Assembly (NCBI GenBank): GCA_964017155.1
Contig: OZ024857.1
Span: forward strand, 446,201 to 510,200
Reading direction: 5' to 3'
Source: Oasisia sp. SBJ-2009
Lineage: Eukaryota > Annelida > Polychaeta > Sabellida > Siboglinidae
DNA length: 64,000 bases
Shown: piece by piece, positions 22,690 through 36,236 of the stretch
Position numbering within the stretch: position 1 is the first letter of the stretch
How the letters are laid out: every line of letters starts with the position of its first letter
Position numbers and translations under genes: made by a program
The notes under the pieces: model-generated
The model's database searches: none
The model's input: the letters and a program-made list of their open reading frames with translations, nothing else
Told to the model about the DNA's origin: nothing

Positions 22690-24201
22690 TTTTCGACCTC
22701 AAAAGTTTGCCAAGACGCGCTGTTTATAAAACATATATACGCGCAAGATGATTATAATTGAATTAATTAATTTAATCAAGTATCAAATGTTGGCAAACAT
22801 ACTGATATAATAGCAACATTGAAGTGGGTGCGACTTGTACATAAGTGCCAAATAGTGAAATACTGAAAACAAATTGAGAGTATACGTGCTTTTATGAGAG
22901 ATTGCGCGTGAAGGTACGCGCCCGCAAGTGTTGGCACTGATGTACAAGTCGGGCCCACCTCAATTTTGGTATTATAACTGTATTTTTGCCAACATTTGAT
23001 ACTTGATTTTGTTAATTCAATCAATTATAATCATCTTGCGCATATTAATGTTTTATATACAGCGCGTCTTAGCAGACTTTTGAGGTCGTAAAGACAGCGT
23101 TGTCGGCATAAACAAACTGTTTATCGCTCATTTCATATGCACAGCGCAGTAACATGCACCTCTGCGCTTGCGAATGGCACAATTCGCGCTGTCTTTTCGA
23201 CCTCAACAGTTTGCCAAGACGCGCTGTTTATAAAACATAAATACGCGCAAGATGATTATAATTGAATGAATTAATTTAATCAAGTATCAAATGTTGGCAA
23301 AAATACTGATATAATAGCAACATTGAGGTGGGTCCGACTTGTACATAAGTGCCAAATAGTGAAATACTGAAAACAAATTGAGAGCATACGTGCTTTTATG
23401 AGAGAGTGCGCGTGAAGTTGCGCGCCCGCAAGTGTAGGCATTGATGTACAAGTCGGGCCCACCTCAATTTTGGTATTATAACTGTATCTTTGCCAACATT
23501 TTATACTTGATTTTGTTAATTCAATCAATTATAATCATCTTGCGCATATATATGTTTTATAACCAGCGCGTCTCAGCAGACTTTTAAGGTCGAAAAGACA
23601 GCGTGGTCGGCATAAACAAATTGTGTATCGCTCAATTCATATGCACAGCGCAGTAACATGCACCGCTGCGCTTGCGACTGGCACAAATCGCGCTGTCTTT
23701 TCGACCTCAAAAGTTTGCCAAGACGCGCTGTTTATAAAACATAAATACGCGCAAGATGATTATAATTGAATGAATTAATTTATTCAAGTATCAAATGTTG
23801 GCAAAAATACTGATATAATAGCAACATTGAGGTGGGTCCGACTTGTACATAAGTGCCAAATAGTGAAATACTGAAAACAAATTGAGAGTATACGTGCTTT
23901 TATGAGAGATTGCGCGTGAAGGTACGCGCCCGCAAGTGTTGGCACTTATGTACAAGTCGGGCCCACCTCAATTTTGGTATTATAACTGTATTTTTGCCAA
24001 GATTTGATACTTGATTTTGTTAATTCAATCAATTATAATCATCTTGCGCATATCAATGTTTTATATACAGCGCGTCTTAGCAGACTTTTGAGGTCGTAAA
24101 GACAGCGTTGTCGGCATAAACAAACTGTTTATCGCTCATTTCATATGCACAGCGCAGTAACATGCACCTCTGCGCTTGCGAATGGCACAATTCGCGCTGT
24201 C
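22690..24201. repeat. Run of 3 full-length units
   Basis: caaacatactg unit with ggcactgatg, then a unit with cattttatac and cagacttttaagg, then a unit with ccaagatttgatac. The same trio recurs at 30616-32127. Confidence 0.9.
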
Positions 24202-24492
24202 TTTTCGACCTCAACAGTTTGCCAAGACGCGCTGTTTATAAAACATAAATACGCGCAAGATGATTATAATTGAATGAATTAATTTAATCAAGTATCAAAT
24301 GTTGGCAAAAATACTGATATAATAGCAACATTGAGGTGGGTCCGACTTGTACATAAGTGCCAAATAGTGAAATACTGAAAACAAATTGAGAGTATACGTG
24401 GTCGGCATAAACAAACTGTATATCGCTCATTTCATATGCACAGCGCAGTAACATGCACCTCTGCGCTTGCGAATGGCACAATTCGCGCTCTC
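24202..24492. repeat. Deleted satellite unit, 291 bp (Δ213)
   Basis: Standard junction. The unit after it has catatatatgcgc in its left arm, a private change also found after the deleted units at 32128, 35946 and 38252, which groups these four. Confidence 0.92.
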
Positions 24493-27400
24493 TTTTCGAC
24501 CTCAAAAGTTTGCCAAGACGCGCTGTTTATAAAACATATATATGCGCAAGATGATTATAATTGAATTAATTAATTTAATCAAGTATCAAATGTTGGCAAA
24601 CATACTGATATAATAGCAACATTGAAGTGGGTGCGACTTGTACATAAGTGCCAAATAGTGAAATACTGAAAACAAATTGAGAGTATACGTGCTTTTATGA
24701 GAGATTGCGCGTGAAGGTACGCGCCCGCAAGTGTTGGCACTTATGTACAAGTCGGGCCCACCTCAATTTTGGTATTATAACTGTATTTTTGCCAACATTT
24801 GATACTTGATTTTGTTAATTCAATCAATTATAATCATCTTGCGCATATCAATGTTTTATATACAGCGCGTCTTAGCAGACTTTTGGGGTCGTAAAGACAG
24901 CGTTGTCGGCATAAACAAACTGTTTATCGCTCATTTCATATGCACAGCGCAGTAACATGCACCTCTGCGCTTGCGAATGGCACAATTCGCGCTGTCTTTT
25001 CGACCTCAAAAGTTTGCTAAGACGCGCTGTTTATAAAATATAAATACGCGCAAGATGATTATAATTGAATGAATTAATTTAATCAAGTATCAAATGTTGG
25101 CAAAAATACTGATATAATAGCAACATTGAGGTGGGTCCGACTTGTACATAAGTGCCAAATAGTGAAATACTGAAAACAAATTGAGAGTATACGTGCTTTT
25201 ATGAGAGATTGCGCGTGAAGGTACGCGCCCGCAAGTGTTGGCACTTATGTACAAGTCGGGCCCACCTCAATTTTGGTATTATAACTGTATCTTTGCCAAC
25301 ATTTGATACTTGATTTTGTTAATTCAATCAATTATAATCATCTTGCGCATATATATGTTTTATAACCAGCGCGTCTCAGCAGATTTTAAGGTCGAAAAGA
25401 CAGCGTGGTCGGCATAAACCCATTGTTTATCGCTCAATTCATATGCACAGCGGAGTAACATGCACCGCTGCGCTTGCGACTGGCACAAATCGCGCTGTCT
25501 TTTCGACCTCAAAAGTTTGCCAAGAAATCGCGCTGTCTTTTCGACCTCAAAAGTTTGCCAAGACGCGCTGTTTATAAAACATAAATACGCGCAAGATGAT
25601 TAAAATTGAATGAATTAATTTAATCAAGTATCAAATGTTGGCAAAAACACTGATATAATAGCAACATTGAGGTGTTTCCGACTTGTACATAAGTGCCAAA
25701 TAGTGAAATACTGAAAACAAATTGAGAGTATACGTGCTTTTTTGAGAGATTGCGCGTGGAGGTACGCGCCCGCAAGTGTAGGCATTAATGTACAAGTCGG
25801 GCCCACCTCAATTTTGGTATTATAACTGTATCTTTGCTAACATTTGATACTTGATTTTGTTAATTCAATCAATTATAATAATCTTGCGCATATTAATGTT
25901 TTATATACAGCGCGTCCTAGCAGACTTTTGAGGTCGAAAAGACAGCGTGGTCGGCATAAACAAACTGTTTATCGCTCATTTCATATGCACAGCGCAGTAA
26001 CATGCACCTCTGCGCTTGCGACTGGCACAATTCGCGCTCTCTTTTCGACCTCAATAGTTTGCCAAGACGCGCTGTTTATAAAACATATATACGCGCAAGA
26101 TGATTATAATTGAATGAATTAATTTAATCAAGTATCAAATGTTGGCAAAAATACTGATATAATAGCAAAATTGAGGTGGGTCCGACTTGTACATAAGTGC
26201 CAAATAGTGAAATACTGAAAACAAATTGAGAGCATACGTGCTTTTATGAGAGAGTGCGCGTGAAGTTGCGCGCACGCAAGTGTAGGCATTAACGTACAAG
26301 TCCGGCCCACCTCAATTTTGGTATTATAACTGTATCTTTGCTAACATTTGATACTTGATTTTGTTAATTCAATCAATTATAATCATCTTGCGCATATTAA
26401 TGTTTTATATACAGCGCGTTCTAGCATACTTTTGAGGTCGAAAAGACAGCGTGGTCGGCATAAACAAACTGTTTATCGCTCATTTCATATGCACAGCGCA
26501 GTAACATGCACCTCTTCGCTTGCGACTGGCACAATTCGCGCTGTCTTTTCGACCTCAAAAGTTTGCTAAGACGCGCTGTTTATAAAACATAAATACGCGC
26601 AAGATGATTATAATTGAATGAATTAATTTAATCAAGTATCAAATGTTGGCAAAAATACTGATATAATAGCAACATTGAGGTGGGTCCGACTTGTACATAA
26701 GTGCCAAATAGTGAAATACTGAAAACAAATTGAGAGCATACGTGCTTTTATGAGAGAGTGCGCGTGAAGTTGCGCGCCCGCAAGTGTAGGCATTAACGTA
26801 CAAGTCCGGCCCACCTTAATTTTGGTATTATAACTGTATCTTTTGCCAACATTTGATACTTGATTTTGTTAATTCAATCAATTATAATCATCTTGCGCAT
26901 ATATATGTTTTATAACCAGCGCGTCTTAGCAGACTTTTGAGGTCGAAAAGACAGCGTTGTCGGCATAAACAAACTGTTTATCGCTCATTTTATATGCACA
27001 GCGCAGTAACATGCACCTCTGCGCTTGCGACTGGCACAATTCGCGCTGTCTTTTCGACCTCAACAGTTTGCCAAGACGCGCTGTTTATAAAACATAAATA
27101 CGCGCAAGATGATTATAATTGAATGGATTAATTTAATCAAGTATCAAATGTTGGCAAAAATACTGATATAATAGCAACATTGAGGTGGGTCCGACTTGTA
27201 CATAAGTGCCAAATAGTGAAATACTGAAAACAAATTGAGAGTATACGTGCTTTTATGAGAGAGTGCGCGTGAAGTTGCGCGCCCGCAAGTGTAGACATTA
27301 ATGTACAAGTCGGGCCCACCTCAATTTTGGTATTATAACTGTATCTTTGCTAACATGTGATACTTGATTTTGTTAATTCAATGAATTATAATCATCTGCG

Positions 27401-28056
27401 CATATTAATGTTTTATATACAGCGCGTCTTAGCAGACTTTTGAGGTCGAAAAGACAGCGCGGTCGGCATAAACAAACTGTTTATCGCTCATTTCATATGC
27501 ACAGCGCAGTAACATGCACCTCTTCGCTTGCGACTGGCACAATTCGCGCTGTCTTTTCGACCTCAAAAGTTTGCCAAGACGCGCTGTTTATAAAAAATAA
27601 ATACGCGCAAGATGATTATAATTGAATGAATTAATTTAATCAAGTATCAAATGTTGGCAAAAATACTGATATAATAGCAACATTGAGGTGGGTCCGACTT
27701 GTACATAAGTGCCAAATAGTGAAATACTGAAAACAAATTGAGAGTATACGTGCTTTTATGAGAGAGTGCGCGTGAAGTTGCGCGCCCGCAAGTGTAGGCA
27801 TTGATGTACAAGTCGGGCCCACCTCAATTTTGGTATTATAACTGTATCTTTGCCAACATTTGATACTTGATTTTGTTAATTCAATCAATTATAATCATCT
27901 TCCGCATCTATATGTTTTATAACCAGCGCGTCTCAGCAGATTTTAAGGTCGAAAAGACAGCGTCGTCGGCATAAACAAATTGTTTATCGCTCAATTCATA
28001 TGCACAGCGGAGTAACATGCACCGCTGCGCTTGCGACTGGCACAAATCGCGCTGTC
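24493..28056. repeat. Run of 7 full-length units, one of them 541 bp
   Basis: The unit at 24493 has private cttttggggtc, shared with the units at 32419, 36237 and 38543. The unit at 24997 is 541 bp because of a 38-bp duplication. Units at 25538-28056 match those at 17574-20092. Confidence 0.9.
25487..25562. repeat. 38-bp local tandem duplication across a unit boundary
   Basis: The 38 bases at 25487-25524, from aaatcgcg to tttgccaag, are repeated exactly at 25525-25562. They cover the end of spacer B and the tip of the left arm, so the arm tip ttttcgacctca occurs twice. The matching place in copy 1 (near 17564) has one copy, so the event followed the 7,926-bp duplication. Confidence 0.93.
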
Positions 28057-28309
28057 TTTTCGACCTCAAAAGTTTGCCAAGACGCGCTGTTTATAAAACA
28101 TAAATACGCGCAAGATGATTAAAATTGAATGAATTAATTTAATCAAGTATCAAATGTTGGCAAAAATACTGATATAATAGCAACATTGAGGTGGGTCCGA
28201 CTTGTACATAAGTGCCAAATAGTGAAATACTGAAAACAAATTGAGAGTATACGTGGTCGGCATAAACAAACTGTATATCGCTCATTTCATATGCACAATT
28301 CGCGCTCTC
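28057..28309. repeat. Twice-deleted satellite unit, 253 bp
   Basis: It carries the standard cgtg junction and a second loss of 38 bp in spacer B, where catatgcaca joins attcgcgctc near 28296. Both ends of the lost segment carry gcaca. The source unit at 20093 has the full spacer. Confidence 0.93.
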
Positions 28310-30324
28310 TTTTCGACCTCAAAAGTTTGCCAAGACGCGCTGTTTATAAAACATATATACGCGCAAGATGATTATAATTGAATTAATTAATGTATTCAAG
28401 TATCAAATGTTGGCAAACATACTGATATAATAGCAACATTGAAGTGGGTGCGACTTGTACATAAGTGCCAAATAGTGAAATACTGAAAACAAATTGAGAG
28501 TATACGTGCTTTTATGAGAGATTGCGCGTGAAGGTACGCGCCCGCAAGTGTTGGCACTTATGTACAAGTCGGGCCCACCTCAATGTTGGTATTATAACTG
28601 TATTTTTGCCAACATTTGATACTTGATTTTGTTAATTCAATCAATTATAATCATCTTGCGCATATCAATGTTTTATATACAGCGCGTCTTAGCAGACTTT
28701 TGAGGTCGTAAAGACAGCGTTGTCGGCATAAACAAACTGTTTATCGCTCATTTCATATGCACAGCGCAGTAACATGCACCTCTGCGCTTGCGAATGGCAC
28801 AATTCGCGCTGTCTTTTCGACCTCAACAGTTTGCCAAGACGCGCTGTTTATAAAACATAAATACGCGCAAGATGATTATAATTGAATGAATTAATTTAAT
28901 CAAGTATCAAATGTTGGCAAAAATACTGATATAATAGCAACATTGAGGTGGGTCCGACTTGTACATAAGTGCCAAATAGTGAAATACTGAAAACAAATTG
29001 AGAGCACACGTGCTTTTATGAGAGAGTGCGCGTGAAATTGCGCGCCCGCAAGTGTAGGCATTAATGTACAAGTCGGGCCCACCTCAATTTTGGTATTATA
29101 ACTGTATCTTTGCTAACATTTGATACTTGATTTTGTTAATTTAATCAATTATAATCATCTTGCGCATATTAATGTTTTATATACAGCGCGTCCTAGCAGA
29201 CTTTTGAGGTCGAAAAGACAGCGCGGTCGGCATAAACAAACTGTTTATCGCTCATTTCATATGCACAGCGCAGTAACATGCACCTCTTCGCTTGCGACTG
29301 GCACAATTCGCGCTGTCTTTTCGACCTCAAAAGTTTGCCAAGACGCGCTGTTTATAAAACATAAATACGCGCAAGATGATTAAAATTGAATGAATTAATT
29401 TAATCAAGTATCAAATGTTGGCAAAAACACTGATATAATAGCAACATTGAGGTGTTTCCGACTTGTACATAAGTGCCAAATAGTGAAATACTGAAAACAA
29501 ATTGAGAGTATACGTGCTTTTATGAGAGATTGCGCGTGAAGGTACGCGCCCGCAAGTGTTGGCACTTATGTACAAGTCGGGCCCACCTCAGTTTTGGTAT
29601 TATAACTGTATTTTTGCCAACATTTGATACTTGATTTTGTTAACTCAATCAATTATAATCATCTTGCGCATATCAATGTTTTATATACAGCGCGTCTTAG
29701 CAGACTTTTGAGGTCGTAAAGACAGCGTTGTCGGCATAAACAAACTGTTTATCGCTCATTTCATATGCACAGCGCAGTAACATGCACCTCTGCGCTTGCG
29801 ACTGGCACAATTCGCGCTGTCTTTTCGACCTCAACAGTTTGCCAAGACGCGCTGTTTATAAAACATAAATACGCGCAAGATGATTATAATTGAATTAATT
29901 AATTTAATCAAGTATCAAATGTTGGCAAAAACACTGATATAATAGCAACATTGAGGTGTTTCCGACTTGTACATAAGTGCCAAATAGTGAAATACTGAAA
30001 ACAAATTGAGAGTATACGTGCTTTTATGAGAGAGTGCGCGTGAAGTTGCGCGCCCGCAAGTGTAGGCATTGATGTACACGTCGGGCCCACCTCAATTTTG
30101 GTATTATAACTGTATCTTTGCCAACATTTGATACTTGATTTTGTTAATTCAATCAATTATAATCATCTTCCGCATCTATATGTTTTATAACCAGCGCGTC
30201 TCAGCAGATTTTAAGGTCGAAAAGACAGCGTCGTCGGCATAAACAAATTGTTTATCGCTCAATTCATATGCACAGCGGAGTAACATGCACCGCTGCGCTT
30301 GCGACTGGCACAAATCGCGCAGTC
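28310..30324. repeat. Run of 4 full-length units
   Basis: Copy at +7,926 of 20384-22398, including ctcagttttgg, gttaactcaatc and gtacacgtcggg. Confidence 0.9.
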
Positions 30325-30615
30325 TTTTCGACCTCAAAAGTTTGCCAAGACGCGCTGTTTATAAAACATAAATACGCGCAAGATGATTAAAATTGAATGA
30401 ATTAATTTAATCAAGTATCAAATGTTGGCAAAAATACTGATATAATAGCAACATTGAGGTGGGTCCGACTTGTACATAAGTGCCAAATAGTGAAATACTG
30501 AAAACAAATTGAGAGTATACGTGGTCGGCATAAACAAACTGTATATCGCTCATTTCATATGCACAGCGCAGTAACATGCACCTCTGCGCTTGCGAATGGC
30601 ACAATTCGCGCTCTC
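30325..30615. repeat. Deleted satellite unit, 291 bp (Δ213)
   Basis: Copy of the 22399 unit, also preceded by gcgcagtctttt. Confidence 0.92.
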
Positions 30616-32127
30616 TTTTCGACCTCAAAAGTTTGCCAAGACGCGCTGTTTATAAAACATATATACGCGCAAGATGATTATAATTGAATTAATTAATTTA
30701 ATCAAGTATCAAATGTTGGCAAACATACTGATATAATAGCAACATTGAAGTGGGTGCGACTTGTACATAAGTGCCAAATAGTGAAATACTGAAAACAAAT
30801 TGAGAGTATACGTGCTTTTATGAGAGATTGCGCGTGAAGGTACGCGCCCGCAAGTGTTGGCACTGATGTACAAGTCGGGCCCACCTCAATTTTGGTATTA
30901 TAACTGTATTTTTGCCAACATTTGATACTTGATTTTGTTAATTCAATCAATTATAATCATCTTGCGCATATTAATGTTTTATATACAGCGCGTCTTAGCA
31001 GACTTTTGAGGTCGTAAAGACAGCGTTGTCGGCATAAACAAACTGTTTATCGCTCATTTCATATGCACAGCGCAGTAACATGCACCTCTGCGCTTGCGAA
31101 TGGCACAATTCGCGCTGTCTTTTCGACCTCAACAGTTTGCCAAGACGCGCTGTTTATAAAACATAAATACGCGCAAGATGATTATAATTGAATGAATTAA
31201 TTTAATCAAGTATCAAATGTTGGCAAAAATACTGATATAATAGCAACATTGAGGTGGGTCCGACTTGTACATAAGTGCCAAATAGTGAAATACTGAAAAC
31301 AAATTGAGAGCATACGTGCTTTTATGAGAGAGTGCGCGTGAAGTTGCGCGCCCGCAAGTGTAGGCATTGATGTACAAGTCGGGCCCACCTCAATTTTGGT
31401 ATTATAACTGTATCTTTGCCAACATTTTATACTTGATTTTGTTAATTCAATCAATTATAATCATCTTGCGCATATATATGTTTTATAACCAGCGCGTCTC
31501 AGCAGACTTTTAAGGTCGAAAAGACAGCGTGGTCGGCATAAACAAATTGTGTATCGCTCAATTCATATGCACAGCGCAGTAACATGCACCGCTGCGCTTG
31601 CGACTGGCACAAATCGCGCTGTCTTTTCGACCTCAAAAGTTTGCCAAGACGCGCTGTTTATAAAACATAAATACGCGCAAGATGATTATAATTGAATGAA
31701 TTAATTTATTCAAGTATCAAATGTTGGCAAAAATACTGATATAATAGCAACATTGAGGTGGGTCCGACTTGTACATAAGTGCCAAATAGTGAAATACTGA
31801 AAACAAATTGAGAGTATACGTGCTTTTATGAGAGATTGCGCGTGAAGGTACGCGCCCGCAAGTGTTGGCACTTATGTACAAGTCGGGCCCACCTCAATTT
31901 TGGTATTATAACTGTATTTTTGCCAAGATTTGATACTTGATTTTGTTAATTCAATCAATTATAATCATCTTGCGCATATCAATGTTTTATATACAGCGCG
32001 TCTTAGCAGACTTTTGAGGTCGTAAAGACAGCGTTGTCGGCATAAACAAACTGTTTATCGCTCATTTCATATGCACAGCGCAGTAACATGCACCTCTGCG
32101 CTTGCGAATGGCACAATTCGCGCTGTC
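30616..32127. repeat. Run of 3 full-length units
   Basis: Copy at +7,926 of the trio at 22690. The 3,818-bp duplication starts in the right arm of its first unit. Confidence 0.9.
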
Positions 32128-32418
32128 TTTTCGACCTCAACAGTTTGCCAAGACGCGCTGTTTATAAAACATAAATACGCGCAAGATGATTATAATTGAA
32201 TGAATTAATTTAATCAAGTATCAAATGTTGGCAAAAATACTGATATAATAGCAACATTGAGGTGGGTCCGACTTGTACATAAGTGCCAAATAGTGAAATA
32301 CTGAAAACAAATTGAGAGTATACGTGGTCGGCATAAACAAACTGTATATCGCTCATTTCATATGCACAGCGCAGTAACATGCACCTCTGCGCTTGCGAAT
32401 GGCACAATTCGCGCTCTC
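32128..32418. repeat. Deleted satellite unit, 291 bp (Δ213)
   Basis: Copy of the 24202 unit and source of the 35946 unit; followed by catatatatgcgc. Confidence 0.92.
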
Positions 32419-35400
32419 TTTTCGACCTCAAAAGTTTGCCAAGACGCGCTGTTTATAAAACATATATATGCGCAAGATGATTATAATTGAATTAATTAAT
32501 TTAATCAAGTATCAAATGTTGGCAAACATACTGATATAATAGCAACATTGAAGTGGGTGCGACTTGTACATAAGTGCCAAATAGTGAAATACTGAAAACA
32601 AATTGAGAGTATACGTGCTTTTATGAGAGATTGCGCGTGAAGGTACGCGCCCGCAAGTGTTGGCACTTATGTACAAGTCGGGCCCACCTCAATTTTGGTA
32701 TTATAACTGTATTTTTGCCAACATTTGATACTTGATTTTGTTAATTCAATCAATTATAATCATCTTGCGCATATCAATGTTTTATATACAGCGCGTCTTA
32801 GCAGACTTTTGGGGTCGTAAAGACAGCGTTGTCGGCATAAACAAACTGTTTATCGCTCATTTCATATGCACAGCGCAGTAACATGCACCTCTGCGCTTGC
32901 GAATGGCACAATTCGCGCTGTCTTTTCGACCTCAACAGTTTGCCAAGACGCGCTGTTTATAAAACATAAATACGCGCAAGATGATTATAATTGAATGAAT
33001 TAATTTAATCAAGTATCAAATGTTGGCAAAAATACTGATATAATAGCAACATTGAGGTGGGTCCGACTTGTACATAAGTGCCAAATAGTGAAATACTGAA
33101 AACAAATTGAGAGCACACGTGCTTTTATGAGAGAGTGCGCGTGAAATTGCGCGCCCGCAAGTGTAGGCATTAATGTACAAGTCGGGCCCACCTCAATTTT
33201 GGTATTATAACTGTATCTTTGCTAACATTTGATACTTGATTTTGTTAATTTAATCAATTATAATCATCTTGCGCATATTAATGTTTTATATACAGCGCGT
33301 CCTAGCAGACTTTTGAGGTCGAAAAGACAGCGTGGTCGGCATAAACAAACTGTTTATCGCTCATTTCATATGCACAGCGCAGTAACATGCACCTCTTCGC
33401 TTGCGACTGGCACAATTCGCGCTGTCTTTTCGACCTCAAAAGTTTGCTAAGACGCGCTGTTTATAAAACATAAATACGCGCAAGATGATTATAATTGAAT
33501 GAATTAATTTAATCAAGTATCAAATGTTGGCAAAAATACTGATATAATAGCAACATTGAGGTGGGTCCGACTTGTACATAAGTGCCAAATAGTGAAATAC
33601 TGAAAACAAATTGAGAGCATACGTGCTTTTATGAGAGAGTGCGCGTGAAGTTGCGCGCCCGCAAGTGTAGGCATTAACGTACAAGTCCGGCCCACCTCAA
33701 TTTTGGTATTATAACTGTATCTTTGCCAACATTTGATACTTGATTTTGTTAATTCAATCAATTATAATCATCTTGCGCATATATATGTTTTATAACCAGC
33801 GCGTCTCAGCAGATTTTAAGGTCGAAAAGACAGCGTGGTCGGCATAAACCCATTGTTTATCGCTCAATTCATATGCACAGCGGAGTAACATGCACCGCTG
33901 CGCTTGCGACTGGCACAAATCGCGCTGTCTTTTCGACCTCAAAAGTTTGCCAAGACGCGCTGTTTATAAAACATAAATACGCGCAAGATGATTAAAATTG
34001 AATGAATTAATTTAATCAAGTATCAAATGTTGGCAAAAACACTGATATAATAGCAACATTGAGGTGTTTCCGACTTGTACATAAGTGCCAAATAGTGAAA
34101 TACTGAAAACAAATTGAGAGTATACGTGCTTTTATGAGAGATTGCGCGTGAAGGTACGCGCCCGCAAGTGTTGGCACTTATGTACAAGTCGGGCCCACCT
34201 CAATTTTGGTATTATAACTGTATTTTTGCCAACATTTGATACTTGATTTTGTTAATTCAATCAATTATAATCATCTTGCGCATATCAATGTTTTATATAC
34301 AGCGCGTCTTAGCAGACTTTTGAGGTCGTAAAGACAGCGTTGTCGGCATAAACAAACTGTTTATCGCTCATTTCATATGCACAGCGCAGTAACATGGACC
34401 TCTTCGCTTGCGACTGGCACAATTCGCGCTGTCTTTTCGACCTCAAAAGTTTCCTAAGACGCGCTGTTTATAAAACATAAATACGCGCAAGATGATTATA
34501 ATTGAATGAATTAATTTAATCAAGTATCAAATGTTGGCAAAAATACTGATATAATAGCAACATTGAGGTGGGTCCGACTTGTACATAAGTGCCAAATAGT
34601 GAAATACTGAAAACAAATTGAGAGTATACGTGCTTTTATGAGAGAGTGCGCGTGAAGTTGCGCGCCCGCAAGTGTAGACATTAATGTACAAGTCGGGCCC
34701 ACCTCAATTTTGGTATTATAACTGTATCTTTGCTAACATGTGATACTTGATTTTGTTAATTCAATCAATTATAATCATCTTGCGCATATTAATGTTTTAT
34801 ATACAGCGCGTCTTAGCAGACTTTTGAGGTCGTAAAGACAGCGTTGTCGGCATAAACAAACTGTTTATCGCTCATTTCATATGCACAGCGCAGTAACATG
34901 CACCTCTGCGCTTGCGAATGGCACAATTCGCGCTGTCTTTTCGACCTCAACAGTTTGCCAAGACGCGCTGTTTATAAAACATAAATACGCGCAAGATGAT
35001 TATAATTGAATGAATTAATTTAATCAAGTATCAAATGTTGGCAAAAATACTGATATAATAGCAACATTGAGGTGGGTCCGACTTGTACATAAGTGCCAAA
35101 TAGTGAAATACTGAAAACAAATTGAGAGCATACGTGCTTTTATGAGAGAGTGCGCGTGAAGTTGCGCGCCCGCAAGTGTAGGCATTGATGTACAAGTCGG
35201 GCCCACCTCAATTTTGGTATTATAACTGTATCTTTGCCAACATTTTATACTTGATTTTGTTAATTCAATCAATTATAATCATCTTGCGCATATATATGTT
35301 TTATAACCAGCGCGTCTCAGCAGACTTTTAAGGTCGAAAAGACAGCGTGGTCGGCATAAACAAATTGTGTATCGCTCAATTCATATGCACAGCGCAGTAA

Positions 35401-35945
35401 CATGCACCGCTGCGCTTGCGACTGGCACAAATCGCGCTGTCTTTTCGACCTCAAAAGTTTGCCAAGACGCGCTGTTTATAAAACATAAATACGCGCAAGA
35501 TGATTATAATTGAATGAATTAATTTATTCAAGTATCAAATGTTGGCAAAAATACTGATATAATAGCAACATTGAGGTGGGTCCGACTTGTACATAAGTGC
35601 CAAATAGTGAAATACTGAAAACAAATTGAGAGTATACGTGCTTTTATGAGAGATTGCGCGTGAAGGTACGCGCCCGCAAGTGTTGGCACTTATGTACAAG
35701 TCGGGCCCACCTCAATTTTGGTATTATAACTGTATTTTTGCCAAGATTTGATACTTGATTTTGTTAATTCAATCAATTATAATCATCTTGCGCATATCAA
35801 TGTTTTATATACAGCGCGTCTTAGCAGACTTTTGAGGTCGTAAAGACAGCGTTGTCGGCATAAACAAACTGTTTATCGCTCATTTCATATGCACAGCGCA
35901 GTAACATGCACCTCTGCGCTTGCGAATGGCACAATTCGCGCTGTC
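32419..35945. repeat. Run of 7 full-length units
   Basis: It starts with the cttttggggtc unit and the gagagcacacg unit. The unit at 33930 has a private catggacctc and a following tttcctaag, which appear again near 40520-40578. Confidence 0.9.
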
Positions 35946-36236
35946 TTTTCGACCTCAACAGTTTGCCAAGACGCGCTGTTTATAAAACATAAATACGCGC
36001 AAGATGATTATAATTGAATGAATTAATTTAATCAAGTATCAAATGTTGGCAAAAATACTGATATAATAGCAACATTGAGGTGGGTCCGACTTGTACATAA
36101 GTGCCAAATAGTGAAATACTGAAAACAAATTGAGAGTATACGTGGTCGGCATAAACAAACTGTATATCGCTCATTTCATATGCACAGCGCAGTAACATGC
36201 ACCTCTGCGCTTGCGAATGGCACAATTCGCGCTCTC
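35946..36236. repeat. Deleted satellite unit, 291 bp (Δ213)
   Basis: Standard junction; copy at +3,818 of the 32128 unit. Confidence 0.92.

Larger units (their letters stand above)
17052..32936. repeat. Higher-order tandem duplication, period 7,926 bp (14 long and 3 deleted units)
   Basis: Copy 1 runs from about 17052 to 24977 and copy 2 from about 24978 to 32935. The order of long-unit runs between deleted units (7, 4, 3) repeats. The offset is 7,926 at both ends and 7,964 between a 38-bp tandem duplication (25487) and a 38-bp deletion (28296) in copy 2. Flanking differences at 17051/24977 and 25010/32936 place the junction in 24978-25009. Copy 1 begins inside copy 2 of the 4,611-bp duplication, so this event is younger. 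Confidence 0.87.
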
